From an uncultured beta proteobacterium (lineage in GTDB: Bacteria; Pseudomonadota; Gammaproteobacteria; Burkholderiales; Burkholderiaceae_C), in contig CAIVHU010000353.1 in assembly GCA_903905735.1 (NCBI GenBank), positions 1 to 49,116 on the forward strand: a stretch of 49,116 bases of DNA, written 5' to 3'. The position numbers and the translations under genes are program-made. Of this stretch, positions 8,695 through 17,489 are shown piece by piece; positions within the stretch are counted from its first letter, which is position 1; every line of letters begins with the position of its first letter. The notes beneath the pieces were generated by a model. The model did no database searches and was not told the DNA's origin. It saw only the letters and a program-made list of their open reading frames with translations.

Positions 8695-10314
8695 ATGACG
8701 GCGCGCGGTCTGCCTCGTCACGGTGCGGGCATGGCGCTGGCCCTGGCGCTGAACGGGTTGGTTTTTGTGCCGCTGCTGCCGGGTCTGGTCTGGGCACTGG
8801 GACCCAGCCTCAGCCGCGCCGTTTGGCAGGCGCTGTTGGCAAACCCGCAATGGCCGCAGGCCTTGCGTGCCACGCTGGTGTCGTCGCTGCTGGGCACGCT
8901 GCTGGCCTGCCTGATTGCAGGCGCATTGGCGACCCGGCTCTACCCCAGTCGGTCGTGGCAACGCCTGCAACAGCGCCTGCCGCTGTTTCTGGCAATGCCG
9001 CACGCGGCGTTTGCTGTGGGTTTGTTTTTTTTGATAGCACCTTCCGGTTGGCTGGCAAGGGCTGCAGCGCATTTTCTATCATGGTCCAGCCCACCCGACT
9101 GGGTCACCGTACAAGACCCGCTAGGCCTGAGCTTGGCGCTGGCGCTGGCGCTCAAGGAGAGCTGGTTCCTGCTCTGGGTGCTGGCCGCTGTGCTGGGTGA
9201 ACAGGCCATGACACGCCAGATGGCGGTGGCCCGCTCGCTGGGCTACAACACCGCCCAGACCTGGCGGCTGATCCTGTGGCCGCAGTTGCTGCTGCGCCTG
9301 GGCTGGCCGGTGGCGGCGGCTTTTGCCTACAGTCTGTCGGTGGTGGACATGGCGATCATCTTGGGGCCGGGCACGCCACCCACGCTTGCCGTGCTGACTT
9401 GGCACTGGCTCAGCGACCCGGATGCGCAGTTGCAGGCGCAGGGCAGTGCTGCGTCCCTGGCACTGCTGGGCTTGTTTCTGGCCTGCGCCGCCCTGACCTA
9501 TGCGGTGTGGCGCGCCACGCAGCACGGTCACGCTTATCCCACCGGGAGGCGCTCAGCGACTTCCCGGCAGCCGTGGCCGTGGCAGATCCTGCTGTTTGGC
9601 ACCGGTTATGCCGTTCTGGCCGTACTCGCCGTCTGGTCGGTGGCACAGCGCTGGTTTTTCCCGGCGCTGTGGCCCGATGCGCTGACTCTGGACATCTGGC
9701 GCAACGCCAGTTGGACGCCCTTCTGGACCACGCTGTGGCTGGCTGCAGCCGCCAGTCTGCTGTGCTTGCCCATCGTGCTGATCTGGCTGGAGTGGGGGCC
9801 GCAACGCCTGAATGCGGCGCTGTATGTGCCGCTGATCATTCCAACGCTGCCACTGGTGGCGGCGCAATACGCGGCCCTGCTGCACCTGGGTCTGGACACC
9901 ACGCCGCTTGCGCTGGTGTGGAGCCACCTGCTGTGGGTCCTGCCGTATATGTTGCTGACGCTGGTCGGCGCTTATCGGGCCTTCGATGCACGTCTGATGA
10001 CCAGTGCCCGCGCCCTGGGCTGCTCGCGCCTGCAAGCCTGTCTGCGGGTGAAATGGCCGGTGCTGCTGCGCCCGATGCTGGCCAGCTGGGCGGTGGGATT
10101 TGCAGTGAGCGTGGCGCAATACCTGCCCACACTGTTTGCCGGTGGCGGCAGATTTGAGACAGTCACCACCGAGGCCGTGGCCCTGAGCGCGGGTGGCAGC
10201 CGCCAGGTGCTGGCCGCGCAAAGCCTGCTGCAAGTCGCCCTGCCGCTGGCTGCCTTTGCGCTGGCGACAGCGCTGGCGCGCGTTCACAGCCACAACCGCC
10301 AGGGCCTGCGCTGA
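8695..10314 (+). CDS. ynjC: YnjC-like ABC transporter permease (fused double module)
   Basis: An inner-membrane permease of about 539 residues with two binding-protein-dependent transport modules in one chain, roughly 12 membrane helices. Each half carries an EAA-type coupling loop: VARSLGYNTAQTWRLILWP (~185) and SARALGCSRLQACLRVKWP (~440). Start choice: the frame also allows TTG at 8686, but the ATG at 8695 gives MTARGLPRHGAG and is preferred. It begins 15 bp after ynjB and ends one base before ynjD. A copy of the dispersed repeat is translated in frame at residues ~108-128 (LIAPSGWLARAAAHF), between predicted helices. Confidence 0.88.
   Translation: MTARGLPRHGAGMALALALNGLVFVPLLPGLVWALGPSLSRAVWQALLANPQWPQALRATLVSSLLGTLLACLIAGALATRLYPSRSWQRLQQRLPLFLAMPHAAFAVGLFFLIAPSGWLARAAAHFLSWSSPPDWVTVQDPLGLSLALALALKESWFLLWVLAAVLGEQAMTRQMAVARSLGYNTAQTWRLILWPQLLLRLGWPVAAAFAYSLSVVDMAIILGPGTPPTLAVLTWHWLSDPDAQLQAQGSAASLALLGLFLACAALTYAVWRATQHGHAYPTGRRSATSRQPWPWQILLFGTGYAVLAVLAVWSVAQRWFFPALWPDALTLDIWRNASWTPFWTTLWLAAAASLLCLPIVLIWLEWGPQRLNAALYVPLIIPTLPLVAAQYAALLHLGLDTTPLALVWSHLLWVLPYMLLTLVGAYRAFDARLMTSARALGCSRLQACLRVKWPVLLRPMLASWAVGFAVSVAQYLPTLFAGGGRFETVTTEAVALSAGGSRQVLAAQSLLQVALPLAAFALATALARVHSHNRQGLR
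9021..9082 (+). repeat. Dispersed ATAGC/AGGGCT element, copy C (in frame in ynjC)
   Basis: TTTTTTTTGATAGC (ATAGC at 9034) is followed after exactly 24 nt by AGGGCT (9058) and GCAGCGCATTTTC. It is translated as LIAPSGWLARAAAHF in codon phase ATA-GCN. The T-run at the left side and the ATTTTC at the right match the ends of the intergenic copies. Confidence 0.75.
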
Positions 10315-10315
10315 G

Positions 10316-10960
10316 ATGCTCAAAATCATTGGCCTGACCCTGCGCCTGGGCACCACCGCCCTGCTCTCAGACATGCATCTAGCCGTGAATGCTGGCGAGA
10401 TCGTGACCTTGATGGGCGCATCGGGCTCGGGCAAATCCACCCTGCTCAACTGGCTGCTGGGCGACTTGCCGCCGGCGTTTTCGGCCCAGGGTCAGGTCTG
10501 GCTGAACGAGCGCAAGCTCACCAACCTGCCCATCGAGGCAAGAGGCATCGGCATCCTGTTTCAGGATGACTTGCTGTTTCCTCACTTGAGTGTTGGACAG
10601 AACCTGGCGTTTGCGCTGCCTGCCAGCGTGACCGGTGCTGAGCGCCGAGCGCGTGTGGCGCAAACCCTGGCGGATGTGGGTCTGGAAGGCTTTCATGACC
10701 GCGACCCGGCCACGCTGTCTGGCGGGCAACGCGCACGTGTCAGCCTGATGCGTGCGCTGCTGGCGCAACCGCTGGCGCTGTTGCTGGACGAACCTTTCTC
10801 AAGGCTCGATGCCGTGCTGCGTCTACAGTTTCGCAGCTTGGTGTTCGAGCAGATCGCGCGTCTGCGCATCCCCACGCTGCTCGTCACCCACGACCCGGCC
10901 GATGTACCCCCAGGCGGGCGTGTTTTTGACATCACCAACTGGCAGCACCGCGATGTTTGA
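10316..10960 (+). CDS. ynjD: YnjD-like ABC transporter ATP-binding protein
   Basis: A 214-residue ATPase that energises the YnjBC importer. Walker A GASGSGKST (~35-43), Q-loop GILFQDDLLFPHLSV (~78), signature LSGGQRARVSLMRALLA (~130), Walker B LALLLDEPFSRLDA (~152) and switch-histidine LLVTHDPAD (~185) are all intact. The ATG at 10316 lies one base after the ynjC stop. An in-frame extension upstream exists but lies inside ynjC. The 3' end overlaps the next gene by 8 bp, so the four genes are almost certainly one transcript. Confidence 0.93.
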   Translation: MLKIIGLTLRLGTTALLSDMHLAVNAGEIVTLMGASGSGKSTLLNWLLGDLPPAFSAQGQVWLNERKLTNLPIEARGIGILFQDDLLFPHLSVGQNLAFALPASVTGAERRARVAQTLADVGLEGFHDRDPATLSGGQRARVSLMRALLAQPLALLLDEPFSRLDAVLRLQFRSLVFEQIARLRIPTLLVTHDPADVPPGGRVFDITNWQHRDV

Positions 10961-11564
10961 CCGTGCTCTGAACAAGATGCTGCAAGGTCCGCTGAAAGCG
11001 GTGGGAGGTGTTCTGGTTCGCCGCGGCTGGCGTGCCGATCAGGTCACCTGGGCGGGTTTTGCCATCGGTTTGCTGGCGGTGCCATTGATCGCGCTGGGCC
11101 ACGCCCCGTGGGCGTTGCTGGCCATGGCCTTGAACCGGCTGGCCGACGGGCTGGACGGTGCCATGGCACGCCTGACCCAGCCCACGGATCGGGGTGCGTT
11201 TCTGGATATTTCGCTCGATTTTCTGTTTTACGCCTGTATTCCGCTGGCCTTCGCGCTGGCCGACCCGGCTGCGAACGCCTTGCCCGCCGTGGTGCTGATC
11301 TACAGCTTCATCGGCACCGCTGGCACCTTTCTGGCGTTTGCCGTGCTGGCGGCCAAACGCGGCCTGAGCAGCACCGCTTACCCTAGCAAGGGCTTTTATT
11401 ACCTGGGCGGGCTCACAGAAAGCGCGGAAACGATGGCCGTGTTCACGGTGATGTGCCTGGTGCCCGGCTGGTTTGGCCCGCTGGCTTACAGCTTTGCGGC
11501 ACTGTGTGCCGTGACGACGGTCACACGCATCGTGGCGGGTATCCAGGTGTTCAAGCCGGATTGA
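10953..11564 (+). CDS. ynjF: YnjF-like CDP-alcohol phosphatidyltransferase
   Basis: A 203-residue integral membrane enzyme of the CDP-alcohol phosphatidyltransferase family. The signature DG-x2-AR-x8-G-x3-D-x3-D is complete: LADGLDGAMAR, then DRGAFLDISLD (residues ~58-86). About six hydrophobic segments follow. These enzymes transfer a phosphatidyl (or similar) group from a CDP-activated lipid to an alcohol; the acceptor here is unknown. The start ATG at 10953 overlaps the ynjD end. E. coli has the same order ynjB-C-D-(E)-F, with the rhodanese ynjE missing here. The retained link between importer and lipid enzyme suggests the imported compound is the acceptor alcohol, but that is inference. 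Confidence 0.85.
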   Translation: MFDRALNKMLQGPLKAVGGVLVRRGWRADQVTWAGFAIGLLAVPLIALGHAPWALLAMALNRLADGLDGAMARLTQPTDRGAFLDISLDFLFYACIPLAFALADPAANALPAVVLIYSFIGTAGTFLAFAVLAAKRGLSSTAYPSKGFYYLGGLTESAETMAVFTVMCLVPGWFGPLAYSFAALCAVTTVTRIVAGIQVFKPD

Positions 11565-11571
11565 AGCAGAC

Positions 11572-11596
11572 CAGACTGTCCGCCAGCGACAGTCTG
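11572..11596 (+). terminator. Hairpin between ynjF and the comM remnant (weak terminator)
   Basis: CAGACTGTC and GACAGTCTG form a perfect 9 bp stem around a 7-base loop, 8 bp after the ynjF stop. No U-run follows, so it would be a factor-assisted or weak terminator, or an RNA-stability hairpin, between convergent genes. Confidence 0.4.
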
Positions 11597-11652
11597 CCGA
11601 CCATTTCGCGGGTCGTCAGGCAAGTGCCGCATCATGGCCTGTGGATGTGCGT

Positions 11653-13184
11653 TTAGGAAGTCTTCAACGCCCGCCGGTACTGCATGGCCTCGGCCACATG
11701 CGTCACCTGGGTGGTGCGCGCGCCGGCCAGGTCGGCAATGGTGCGCGCCACCTTGATCGCGCGATGCGTGCTGCGCGCCGACCAGCCCAGCCGGGCGGCG
11801 GCAACGTTCAGGAACTTGGCGGCGGCCTCGTCCAGCAGCACAAACTGATCGATTTCTTTCCCCTGCAAGGCCTGGTTAGTCCGGCCCTGGCGAGCGATGG
11901 CGCGCTCGCGTGCGGCAACGCAGCGGGCCTAAATGGCTGCGCTGGACTCGCCCGGCGGGCTTTGCATCAGTTCGCTGGCGGCCACAGCGGGCACTTCCAC
12001 ATGCAGGTCAATGCGGTCCACCAGCGGGCCGCTAAGCTTGCCCTGATAGCGCGTCACCTGATCGGGCGTGCAACGGCAAGCCTTCTGCGACGAGCCCAGA
12101 TAACCGCACGGACAAGCGTTCATCGCACCAATCAACTGGAAGCGCGCCGGAAACTCGCTGCGCCGCGCCGCCCGTGAGATGGTGATGGTGCCGGTTTCCA
12201 GCGGCTCGCGCAGGGCTTCGAGGGCGGCCCTGGGAAACTCATATCGTCCAGGAACAACACACCGTGATGCGCCAACGAAATTTCACCGGGTCTTGGCGGT
12301 GAGCCACCACCCACCAAAGCCACCGCGCTGGCGGTGTGGTGCGGGTGGCAGGTGGGGCGACGTGCCCACGCGTCCAGCGAAAACCGCCCACCCAGGCTGG
12401 CCACGGCGGCACTTTGCAGCGCCTCATCGGTGGTCATGGGTGGCAGCAAACCAACAAAACGCTGCGCCAGCATGGATTTGCCAGAGCCGGGTGGACCCAT
12501 CAGCAACACACTGTGACCACCAGCGGCAGCAATTTCCAGCGCCCGCTTGGCACCCAACTGGCCTTTGACATCAGCCAGATCGGGGTAGCTCACAGCCTGA
12601 ACATAAGGCGCTGAATCGATGCGAGCCCTGCCTTCACTTGGGTTAACAGCTATGTTTTCTGTAGTGGATGGCAGAAAACGCTGCACCACATCCAGCAAAT
12701 GCCGGGCCCGGTACACCTGCGCTGTGGGCACCAAAGAAGCTTCTTCGGCGCTGTCGGGCGGCAGCACCAATTGCGTCACCACACCGCTGCCATGCAAGGC
12801 CAGGCTCATGGCCAGCGCGCCGCGCACCGGGCGCAATCCACCAGATAGAGACAACTCGCCAGCAAACTCCCAACCGGCCAAGGCCACAGCATCAATTTGC
12901 CCGCTGGCAGCCAGAATGCCCAAAGCGATCGGCAGGTCAAACCGGCCAGAGTCTTTGGGCAAGTCGGCTGGCGCCAGATTCACGACGATTTTTTTGTTGT
13001 TGGGAAACTCCAGCCCCGAGTTCTGGATGGCCGAGCGCACCCGTTCGCGCGCTTCTTTCACCTCCACGTCCGCCAAACCCACCAAGGTAAAGCTGGGCAG
13101 ACCATTGGCCAGGTGGACTTCGACGGTGACAGCCGCCGCATCCAGCCCCAGCAGGGCTCGACTTTGCACCAAAGACAGACTCAT
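11653..13184 (-). pseudogene. comM: comM (YifB family AAA+ Mg-chelatase-like), broken
   Basis: ComM is a hexameric helicase that promotes integration during natural transformation. Three frame pieces on the minus strand together give a full-length protein. The first (13184 to ~12240) holds the Lon-protease-like N-domain and Walker A (LLMGPPGSGKSMLA). After VLFLDD the frame slips: four bases (or one base plus a codon) are missing at ~12240, and the expected EFPRAALEALREPLE continues in another frame. That frame contains MNACPCGYLG and the SGPLVDRIDLHVEVP arginine-finger region, then meets TAG at 11929-11931 where relatives have a codon before ARVAAARERA, probably CAG mutated to TAG. The C-terminal helices resume (LQGKEIDQFVLLDEAAAKFL) to the natural stop at 11653. 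Two independent lesions argue against sequencing error. A repeat copy lies in the variable linker. Confidence 0.88.
12609..12664 (-). repeat. Dispersed ATAGC/AGGGCT element, copy K (in frame in comM)
   Basis: On the minus strand ACAGAAAACATAGC (ATAGC beginning at 12653) is followed 24 nt later by AGGGCT (12629). It is read as ENIAVNPSEGRARID in the comM frame, in the linker between the N-domain and the YPDLADVKGQ start of the AAA+ domain, a place where family members vary in length. It does not break the frame; the comM lesions lie elsewhere. Confidence 0.65.
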
Positions 13185-13200
13185 GAGACATCCTCGCTAA

Positions 13201-13776
<576 letters not shown>

Positions 13777-13809
13777 CGCCCAACTCTCAATTCACACGAG
13801 ATCTACAAC

Positions 13810-15384
13810 ATGAAAAAACTACTAGCATCCCTTGCGTTGGGAATGAGCCTGTTGCTGGGTGGCGCTGTCGCCATGGCACAGGCACCGGCCGCCTCCGAAG
13901 CCGCACCTGCGGCAGCCGCAGCGTCCGCTGCAACTGACGCAGCAGCAACAGTTGCGGCACCGGCCCCCGATGCATCTGCCGTTGCTGCTGCAGCGGCTGC
14001 ACCTGCCGCAGCCGCATCTGCTCCCGCAGCGGCAGCCGCACCCGCGCCGGTGCCCAACAAGGGCGATACCGCCTGGATGATGGTGTCCACCGTGCTGGTC
14101 ATCCTGATGACCATCCCGGGCCTGGCGCTGTTCTATGGCGGCTTGGTCCGCAGCAAGAACATGCTGTCAGTGCTGATGCAGGTGATGGTGACCTTCTCGA
14201 TGATCGTGGTGCTGTGGGCCATTTACGGCTACAGCCTGGCGTTCACCGAGGGTAACGCCTTCATCGGCGGCTTTGACCGGCTGTTCATGAAGGGCATCTG
14301 GGACAACGTTGCCGGAACCTTTGCCAACGGTGCCACTTTCAGCAAGGGCGTGGTCATTCCCGAACTCGTCTTTGCTGCCTTCCAGGCGACTTTTGCCGGC
14401 ATCACCTGCACACTGATCGTGGGTTCGTTCGCCGAGCGCATCAAATTCTCCGCCGTGCTGGCGTTCTGCGCCATCTGGTTCACTTTCAGCTACGCGCCGA
14501 TTGCCCACATGGTGTGGTTCTGGATGGGCCCAGATGCCTACAGCGCCGCAGGCGTGGTTGATGCGATGAATGCCAAGGCTGGTTTCGTCTGGCAGATGGG
14601 GGCGCTGGACTTCGCCGGCGGTACCGTGGTGCACATCAACGCCGCTGTGGCAGGTCTGGTCGGCGCCTACATGATCGGGCCACGCATTGGCTACGGCAAG
14701 GAATCCATGGCTCCTCACAGCCTGACGCTGACGATGGTGGGCTCCGCCCTGCTGTGGGTAGGCTGGTTCGGCTTCAACGCCGGTTCCGCACTGGAAGCCA
14801 ATGGCACTGCAGCCCTGGCCTTCATCAACACCTTCTTTGCCACGGCTGCTGCCGTGCTGACCTGGTCCATCGGTGAAGCGCTGCACAAGGGCAAAGCCTC
14901 CATGCTGGGTGCAGCCTCTGGTGCCGTAGCCGGTTTGGTGGCCATCACTCCCGCTTGCGGCAACGTCGGCATCGGCGGTGCGCTGGTGATTGGTTCCGTG
15001 GCCGGCTTTGCCTGCCTGTGGGGTGTGACCGGTCTGAAGAAGATCCTCGGTGCCGACGACACACTGGACGTGTTTGGTGTGCACGGCGTGGGCGGTATCC
15101 TGGGCGCGCTGTTGACGGGCGTGTTCAACTCGCCCAATCTGGGTGGCCCCAGCACCGTTGCTGACCTCGTGACCATGACCATGACCACACCGGATGCCTA
15201 CTCCATCGCCGCTCAGGTCTGGATTCAGGCCAAGGCTGTGTTGATCACCATCGTCTGGTCAGGTGTTGTGTCTTTCGTGGCCTACAAGATTGTGGATATG
15301 ACCATCGGTCTGCGCGTCTCGGAAGAAGCCGAACGCGAAGGTCTGGACATCACATCACACGGCGAAACTGCCTACGGCAGGTAA
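13810..15384 (+). CDS. amtB: Ammonium transporter
   Basis: A 524-residue trimeric inner-membrane ammonium channel. It begins with a cleavable signal (residues ~1-23, ending AVAMA), followed by a ~60-residue low-complexity Ala/Pro linker, and then the membrane domain from DTAWMMVSTVLVILM. Pore histidines of the twin-His motif are present in HINAAVAGLVGAYMIG and DVFGVHGVGGILGALLTG. The NKGDTAW start and SKNMLSVLMQ segments are typical. The Ala-rich periplasmic linker is longer than in enteric AmtB but is common in Betaproteobacteria. It is co-transcribed with glnK, so PII gating is expected. A strong terminator follows. Confidence 0.96.
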   Translation: MKKLLASLALGMSLLLGGAVAMAQAPAASEAAPAAAAASAATDAAATVAAPAPDASAVAAAAAAPAAAASAPAAAAAPAPVPNKGDTAWMMVSTVLVILMTIPGLALFYGGLVRSKNMLSVLMQVMVTFSMIVVLWAIYGYSLAFTEGNAFIGGFDRLFMKGIWDNVAGTFANGATFSKGVVIPELVFAAFQATFAGITCTLIVGSFAERIKFSAVLAFCAIWFTFSYAPIAHMVWFWMGPDAYSAAGVVDAMNAKAGFVWQMGALDFAGGTVVHINAAVAGLVGAYMIGPRIGYGKESMAPHSLTLTMVGSALLWVGWFGFNAGSALEANGTAALAFINTFFATAAAVLTWSIGEALHKGKASMLGAASGAVAGLVAITPACGNVGIGGALVIGSVAGFACLWGVTGLKKILGADDTLDVFGVHGVGGILGALLTGVFNSPNLGGPSTVADLVTMTMTTPDAYSIAAQVWIQAKAVLITIVWSGVVSFVAYKIVDMTIGLRVSEEAEREGLDITSHGETAYGR

Positions 15385-15449
15385 TTAGGGAGAGGGTTGC
15401 GGGCACACTGCCTGCAACCTGTTTCAGGGCTTTGTTTCCTTGAGAGTTC

Positions 15450-15487
15450 ACCCACCGGGGCTTGGCGGCTCCGGTGGGTTTTTTTTG
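15450..15487 (+). terminator. Rho-independent terminator after amtB
   Basis: ACCCACCGG (15450-15458) pairs perfectly with CCGGTGGGT (15471-15479) around a 12-base loop and runs directly into a T-tract (15479-15486). It closes the glnK-amtB transcript. Confidence 0.9.
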
Positions 15488-15514
15488 TGTGGGCCATGAC
15501 AGTGGTTCACAATA

Positions 15515-15573
15515 GCTTCTGAATTCATAGCTGTCTGCCCTTTCTGAAAAAGGGCTGGATGCCAATTTGACTG
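15515..15573 (+). repeat. Dispersed ATAGC/AGGGCT element, copy D (intergenic)
   Basis: CTGAATTCATAGC (ATAGC at 15527) and AGGGCT (15551) are 24 nt apart, followed by GGATGCCAATTTG. The spacer begins GTCTGCCC, and GCCC-N11-GGGC could form a small hairpin. It lies between the amtB terminator and the SMP-30 gene. Confidence 0.8.
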
Positions 15574-15661
15574 ATAACTTAGCGCCATTTTCCAGCGATG
15601 TAAGCTGGCCGCTCGGCAGATGGGCACAATGTCCAGCTGTGTCCTGACCGCCGAGAAAATC

Positions 15662-16651
15662 ATGAATACCACCGCTGCCCCCGCCGAAGCACTTTGGCAA
15701 ACCGTCTCGCCTCACCGCTGCTACCTGGGCGAATCACCCTTCTGGCATCCGCAGGAGCAGATGCTGTACTGGGTCGATATTCCCGGCAAGCAGGTGCTGC
15801 GCGCCAATGTCTACATGGGCAGCGTCGAGACCTGGGACCTGCCCACCGAGCCCGGCTGCATCGCCCCGGCCAGCGCTGGTGGCCTGGTGCTCGCCCTGCG
15901 CGACGGCATTTTCCGCGCGGACACCTGGGGTGGACCGCTGCAGCAGATTGCAAGACTTGACATCAACCCCGCCAACACACGCGCCAATGACGGCAAGTGC
16001 GACACGCAGGGCCGCTTCTGGGTCGGCACCATGGATGAAACCCGGCAACTGAAAAACGCCGCGCTGTACTGCGTGGATGCCCGTGGGCCAGGCCAGCCGC
16101 GCGTAGACTGCAAGGTCGCCCCGTCATGGGACAAGACCACCGCCAACGGCCTGGCCTTCAGCGCCGACGACCGCACGCTGTACTGGGGCGACTCAAGCAG
16201 CCACACCGTCTGGGCCTGGGACTTTGATGCCACCACGGCAAACATGGCGCAGCAGCGCCCTTTTATCGAAGTACCCGCCAAGCCCGCAGGCTGGCAGCCG
16301 CTGCATGCGGGCTACGGCGGTCGCCCGGATGGCGCGACAGTTGATGTGCAGGGCAACTACTGGGTCGCCATGTACGAGGGCCAGCGTGTGTGCCAGTTTG
16401 CACCCGACGGCACGCTGCTGGCCACCATGCCCACCCCGCTGCTGTGCCCGACCATGGTGTGCCTGGGCGGCGAAGACTTGAAAACCCTGTATGTCACCAG
16501 CGCCGGTCTGCACCGCAGTACGGCCGAGCAGGTGGCCTACCCTCTATCAGGCACGGTACTGTCGATACGCGTGGAGGTGGCGGGGCTGCCAGTGAACTTT
16601 TTTCACGATGCGCCGGGCACCGGCACCGCCAAAATCAGGCCTGGGTGCTGA
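15662..16651 (+). CDS. SMP-30/gluconolactonase-family protein
   Basis: A six-bladed beta-propeller lactonase of 329 residues from the ATG at 15662 (MNTTAAPAEALW); an in-frame ATG at 15620 would add 14 residues. The family hydrolyses sugar lactones with a divalent metal. Metal-ligand regions are visible: the first-blade Glu in LGESPFWHPQ, NDGKCDTQGRFWVGTMD (Asn/Asp, residues ~107-123), TTANGLAFSADDRTLYWGDS, and GGRPDGATVDVQGNYWVA. It stands alone between a terminator and a convergent gene, which it overlaps by 17 bp. Without sugar genes nearby the lactone is unknown. Confidence 0.87.
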   Translation: MNTTAAPAEALWQTVSPHRCYLGESPFWHPQEQMLYWVDIPGKQVLRANVYMGSVETWDLPTEPGCIAPASAGGLVLALRDGIFRADTWGGPLQQIARLDINPANTRANDGKCDTQGRFWVGTMDETRQLKNAALYCVDARGPGQPRVDCKVAPSWDKTTANGLAFSADDRTLYWGDSSSHTVWAWDFDATTANMAQQRPFIEVPAKPAGWQPLHAGYGGRPDGATVDVQGNYWVAMYEGQRVCQFAPDGTLLATMPTPLLCPTMVCLGGEDLKTLYVTSAGLHRSTAEQVAYPLSGTVLSIRVEVAGLPVNFFHDAPGTGTAKIRPGC

Positions 16652-17339
16652 GAAAGTTGCCGACAGCCGCCGTGCTGCTGGTCGCGCCGTAACCCAGGTT
16701 TTGCTGCAATTGCGTGAGCAGAGCCTGCAAAGTCGCTTGCGGTGTGGATGCCGTCGCGCCTGAACTGGTCGAACCGGTGCTGGCAGAAGTAGCCGTGGTC
16801 GGCTGCAAATCTGCAGCGACTTTGGCAAACGCGCTTTGCAGGTCAGTCGGCGCCGAGCCATTGCTCACCTGTGAAATCAAGGCCGACAGGCCGGCGGCGA
16901 AGTTGGACTTCGGATCGGCTGACGTTGCTCCAGTGGTTGACGTACTCGAGTTATTAGACGCAGTTTCTGACTTCACGGCTTGAAACAGCGCATGCATGAA
17001 TTGGCGCATGTCTTTCTTGACGCTGCTGGTGGAAGATGTTGAACCATCGTTGTCGCCGTCACTGTCAGTGCCTGTGCTGGTCTGGCTGCTCGACGCGGTC
17101 GCGGTTGTGGCCGTCGTGGCGGCAGCTTGCTGCGGGATGGAAAGGCCCAGACTCTGCAATGCCTGCATCAACGCGTTCTGCATTTGACCGCCCGCACCGC
17201 GGGACTTGTGCGATCTGGGTGCCCCGCCGTCACCGTCGCCATCCGGGTCGGAAGCGCCGCTGACCTGTGATGTTTGAGCGCTTTGTGTCAACGCTGACGG
17301 CGCAACATAAAGAGAAGAAGAAATGCTGCTGATGCTCAT
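16635..17339 (-). CDS. Hypothetical Ser/Thr/Ala-rich protein with Asp-rich motifs
   Basis: I do not recognise a family. From the ATG at 17339 (AAGGG ribosome site 6 bp upstream; an in-frame ATG at 17372 adds 11 residues) it has 234 residues, starting MSISSISSSLYVAPSALTQ. Two Asp/Gly runs, DPDGDGDGG (~32) and TDSDGDNDGST (~92), look like calcium-binding D-x-D-x-D-G loops. Three Ser/Thr/Ala-rich linkers alternate with amphipathic stretches (QMQNALMQALQSLGL, DMRQFMHALFQAVKSE, ATLQALLTQLQQNLGY). There is no clear signal peptide. It shows the low-complexity style of secreted or surface-associated proteins without classical leaders. Direct repeats typical of OmpR-family regulators lie upstream (17428-17457), next to a TctD-like regulator operon. 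Confidence 0.65.
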   Translation of the reverse strand: MSISSISSSLYVAPSALTQSAQTSQVSGASDPDGDGDGGAPRSHKSRGAGGQMQNALMQALQSLGLSIPQQAAATTATTATASSSQTSTGTDSDGDNDGSTSSTSSVKKDMRQFMHALFQAVKSETASNNSSTSTTGATSADPKSNFAAGLSALISQVSNGSAPTDLQSAFAKVAADLQPTTATSASTGSTSSGATASTPQATLQALLTQLQQNLGYGATSSTAAVGNFLSTQA

Positions 17340-17427
17340 GGTGGACCCTTTGTTGAAGTTGGAGGTGTCCATTGGATATCGGCACCAGTTTTTTTAAATC
17401 CATTGAAAAAGGCAAAACCCCCGTCTA

Positions 17428-17457
17428 TTTACGTATCTTTACAGAATCTTTGTAAAG
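17428..17457 (-). promoter_or_regulatory. Tandem repeats resembling an OmpR-family regulator site
   Basis: TTTAC (17428), TTTAC (17438) and TTTGT (17449) recur with 10-11 bp period, and CTTTACA/TGTAAAG (17437-17457) forms an inverted repeat with a 7-base spacer. One-turn spacing is typical of winged-helix response regulator boxes. It lies upstream of the Asp-rich hypothetical gene and beyond the 3' end of the tctE-like gene. CTTTGTAA recurs in the intergenic region on the other side of the two-component genes (19682-19689). Confidence 0.4.
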
Positions 17458-17489
17458 CGGATGCATGACCAAGTTTTTCAGGCATGCGG

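Noticed and set aside
13787-14114. Two antisense frames over the amtB signal/linker, one Ala-rich
   Set aside because: They mirror the Ala/Pro low-complexity linker of AmtB and have no independent support.
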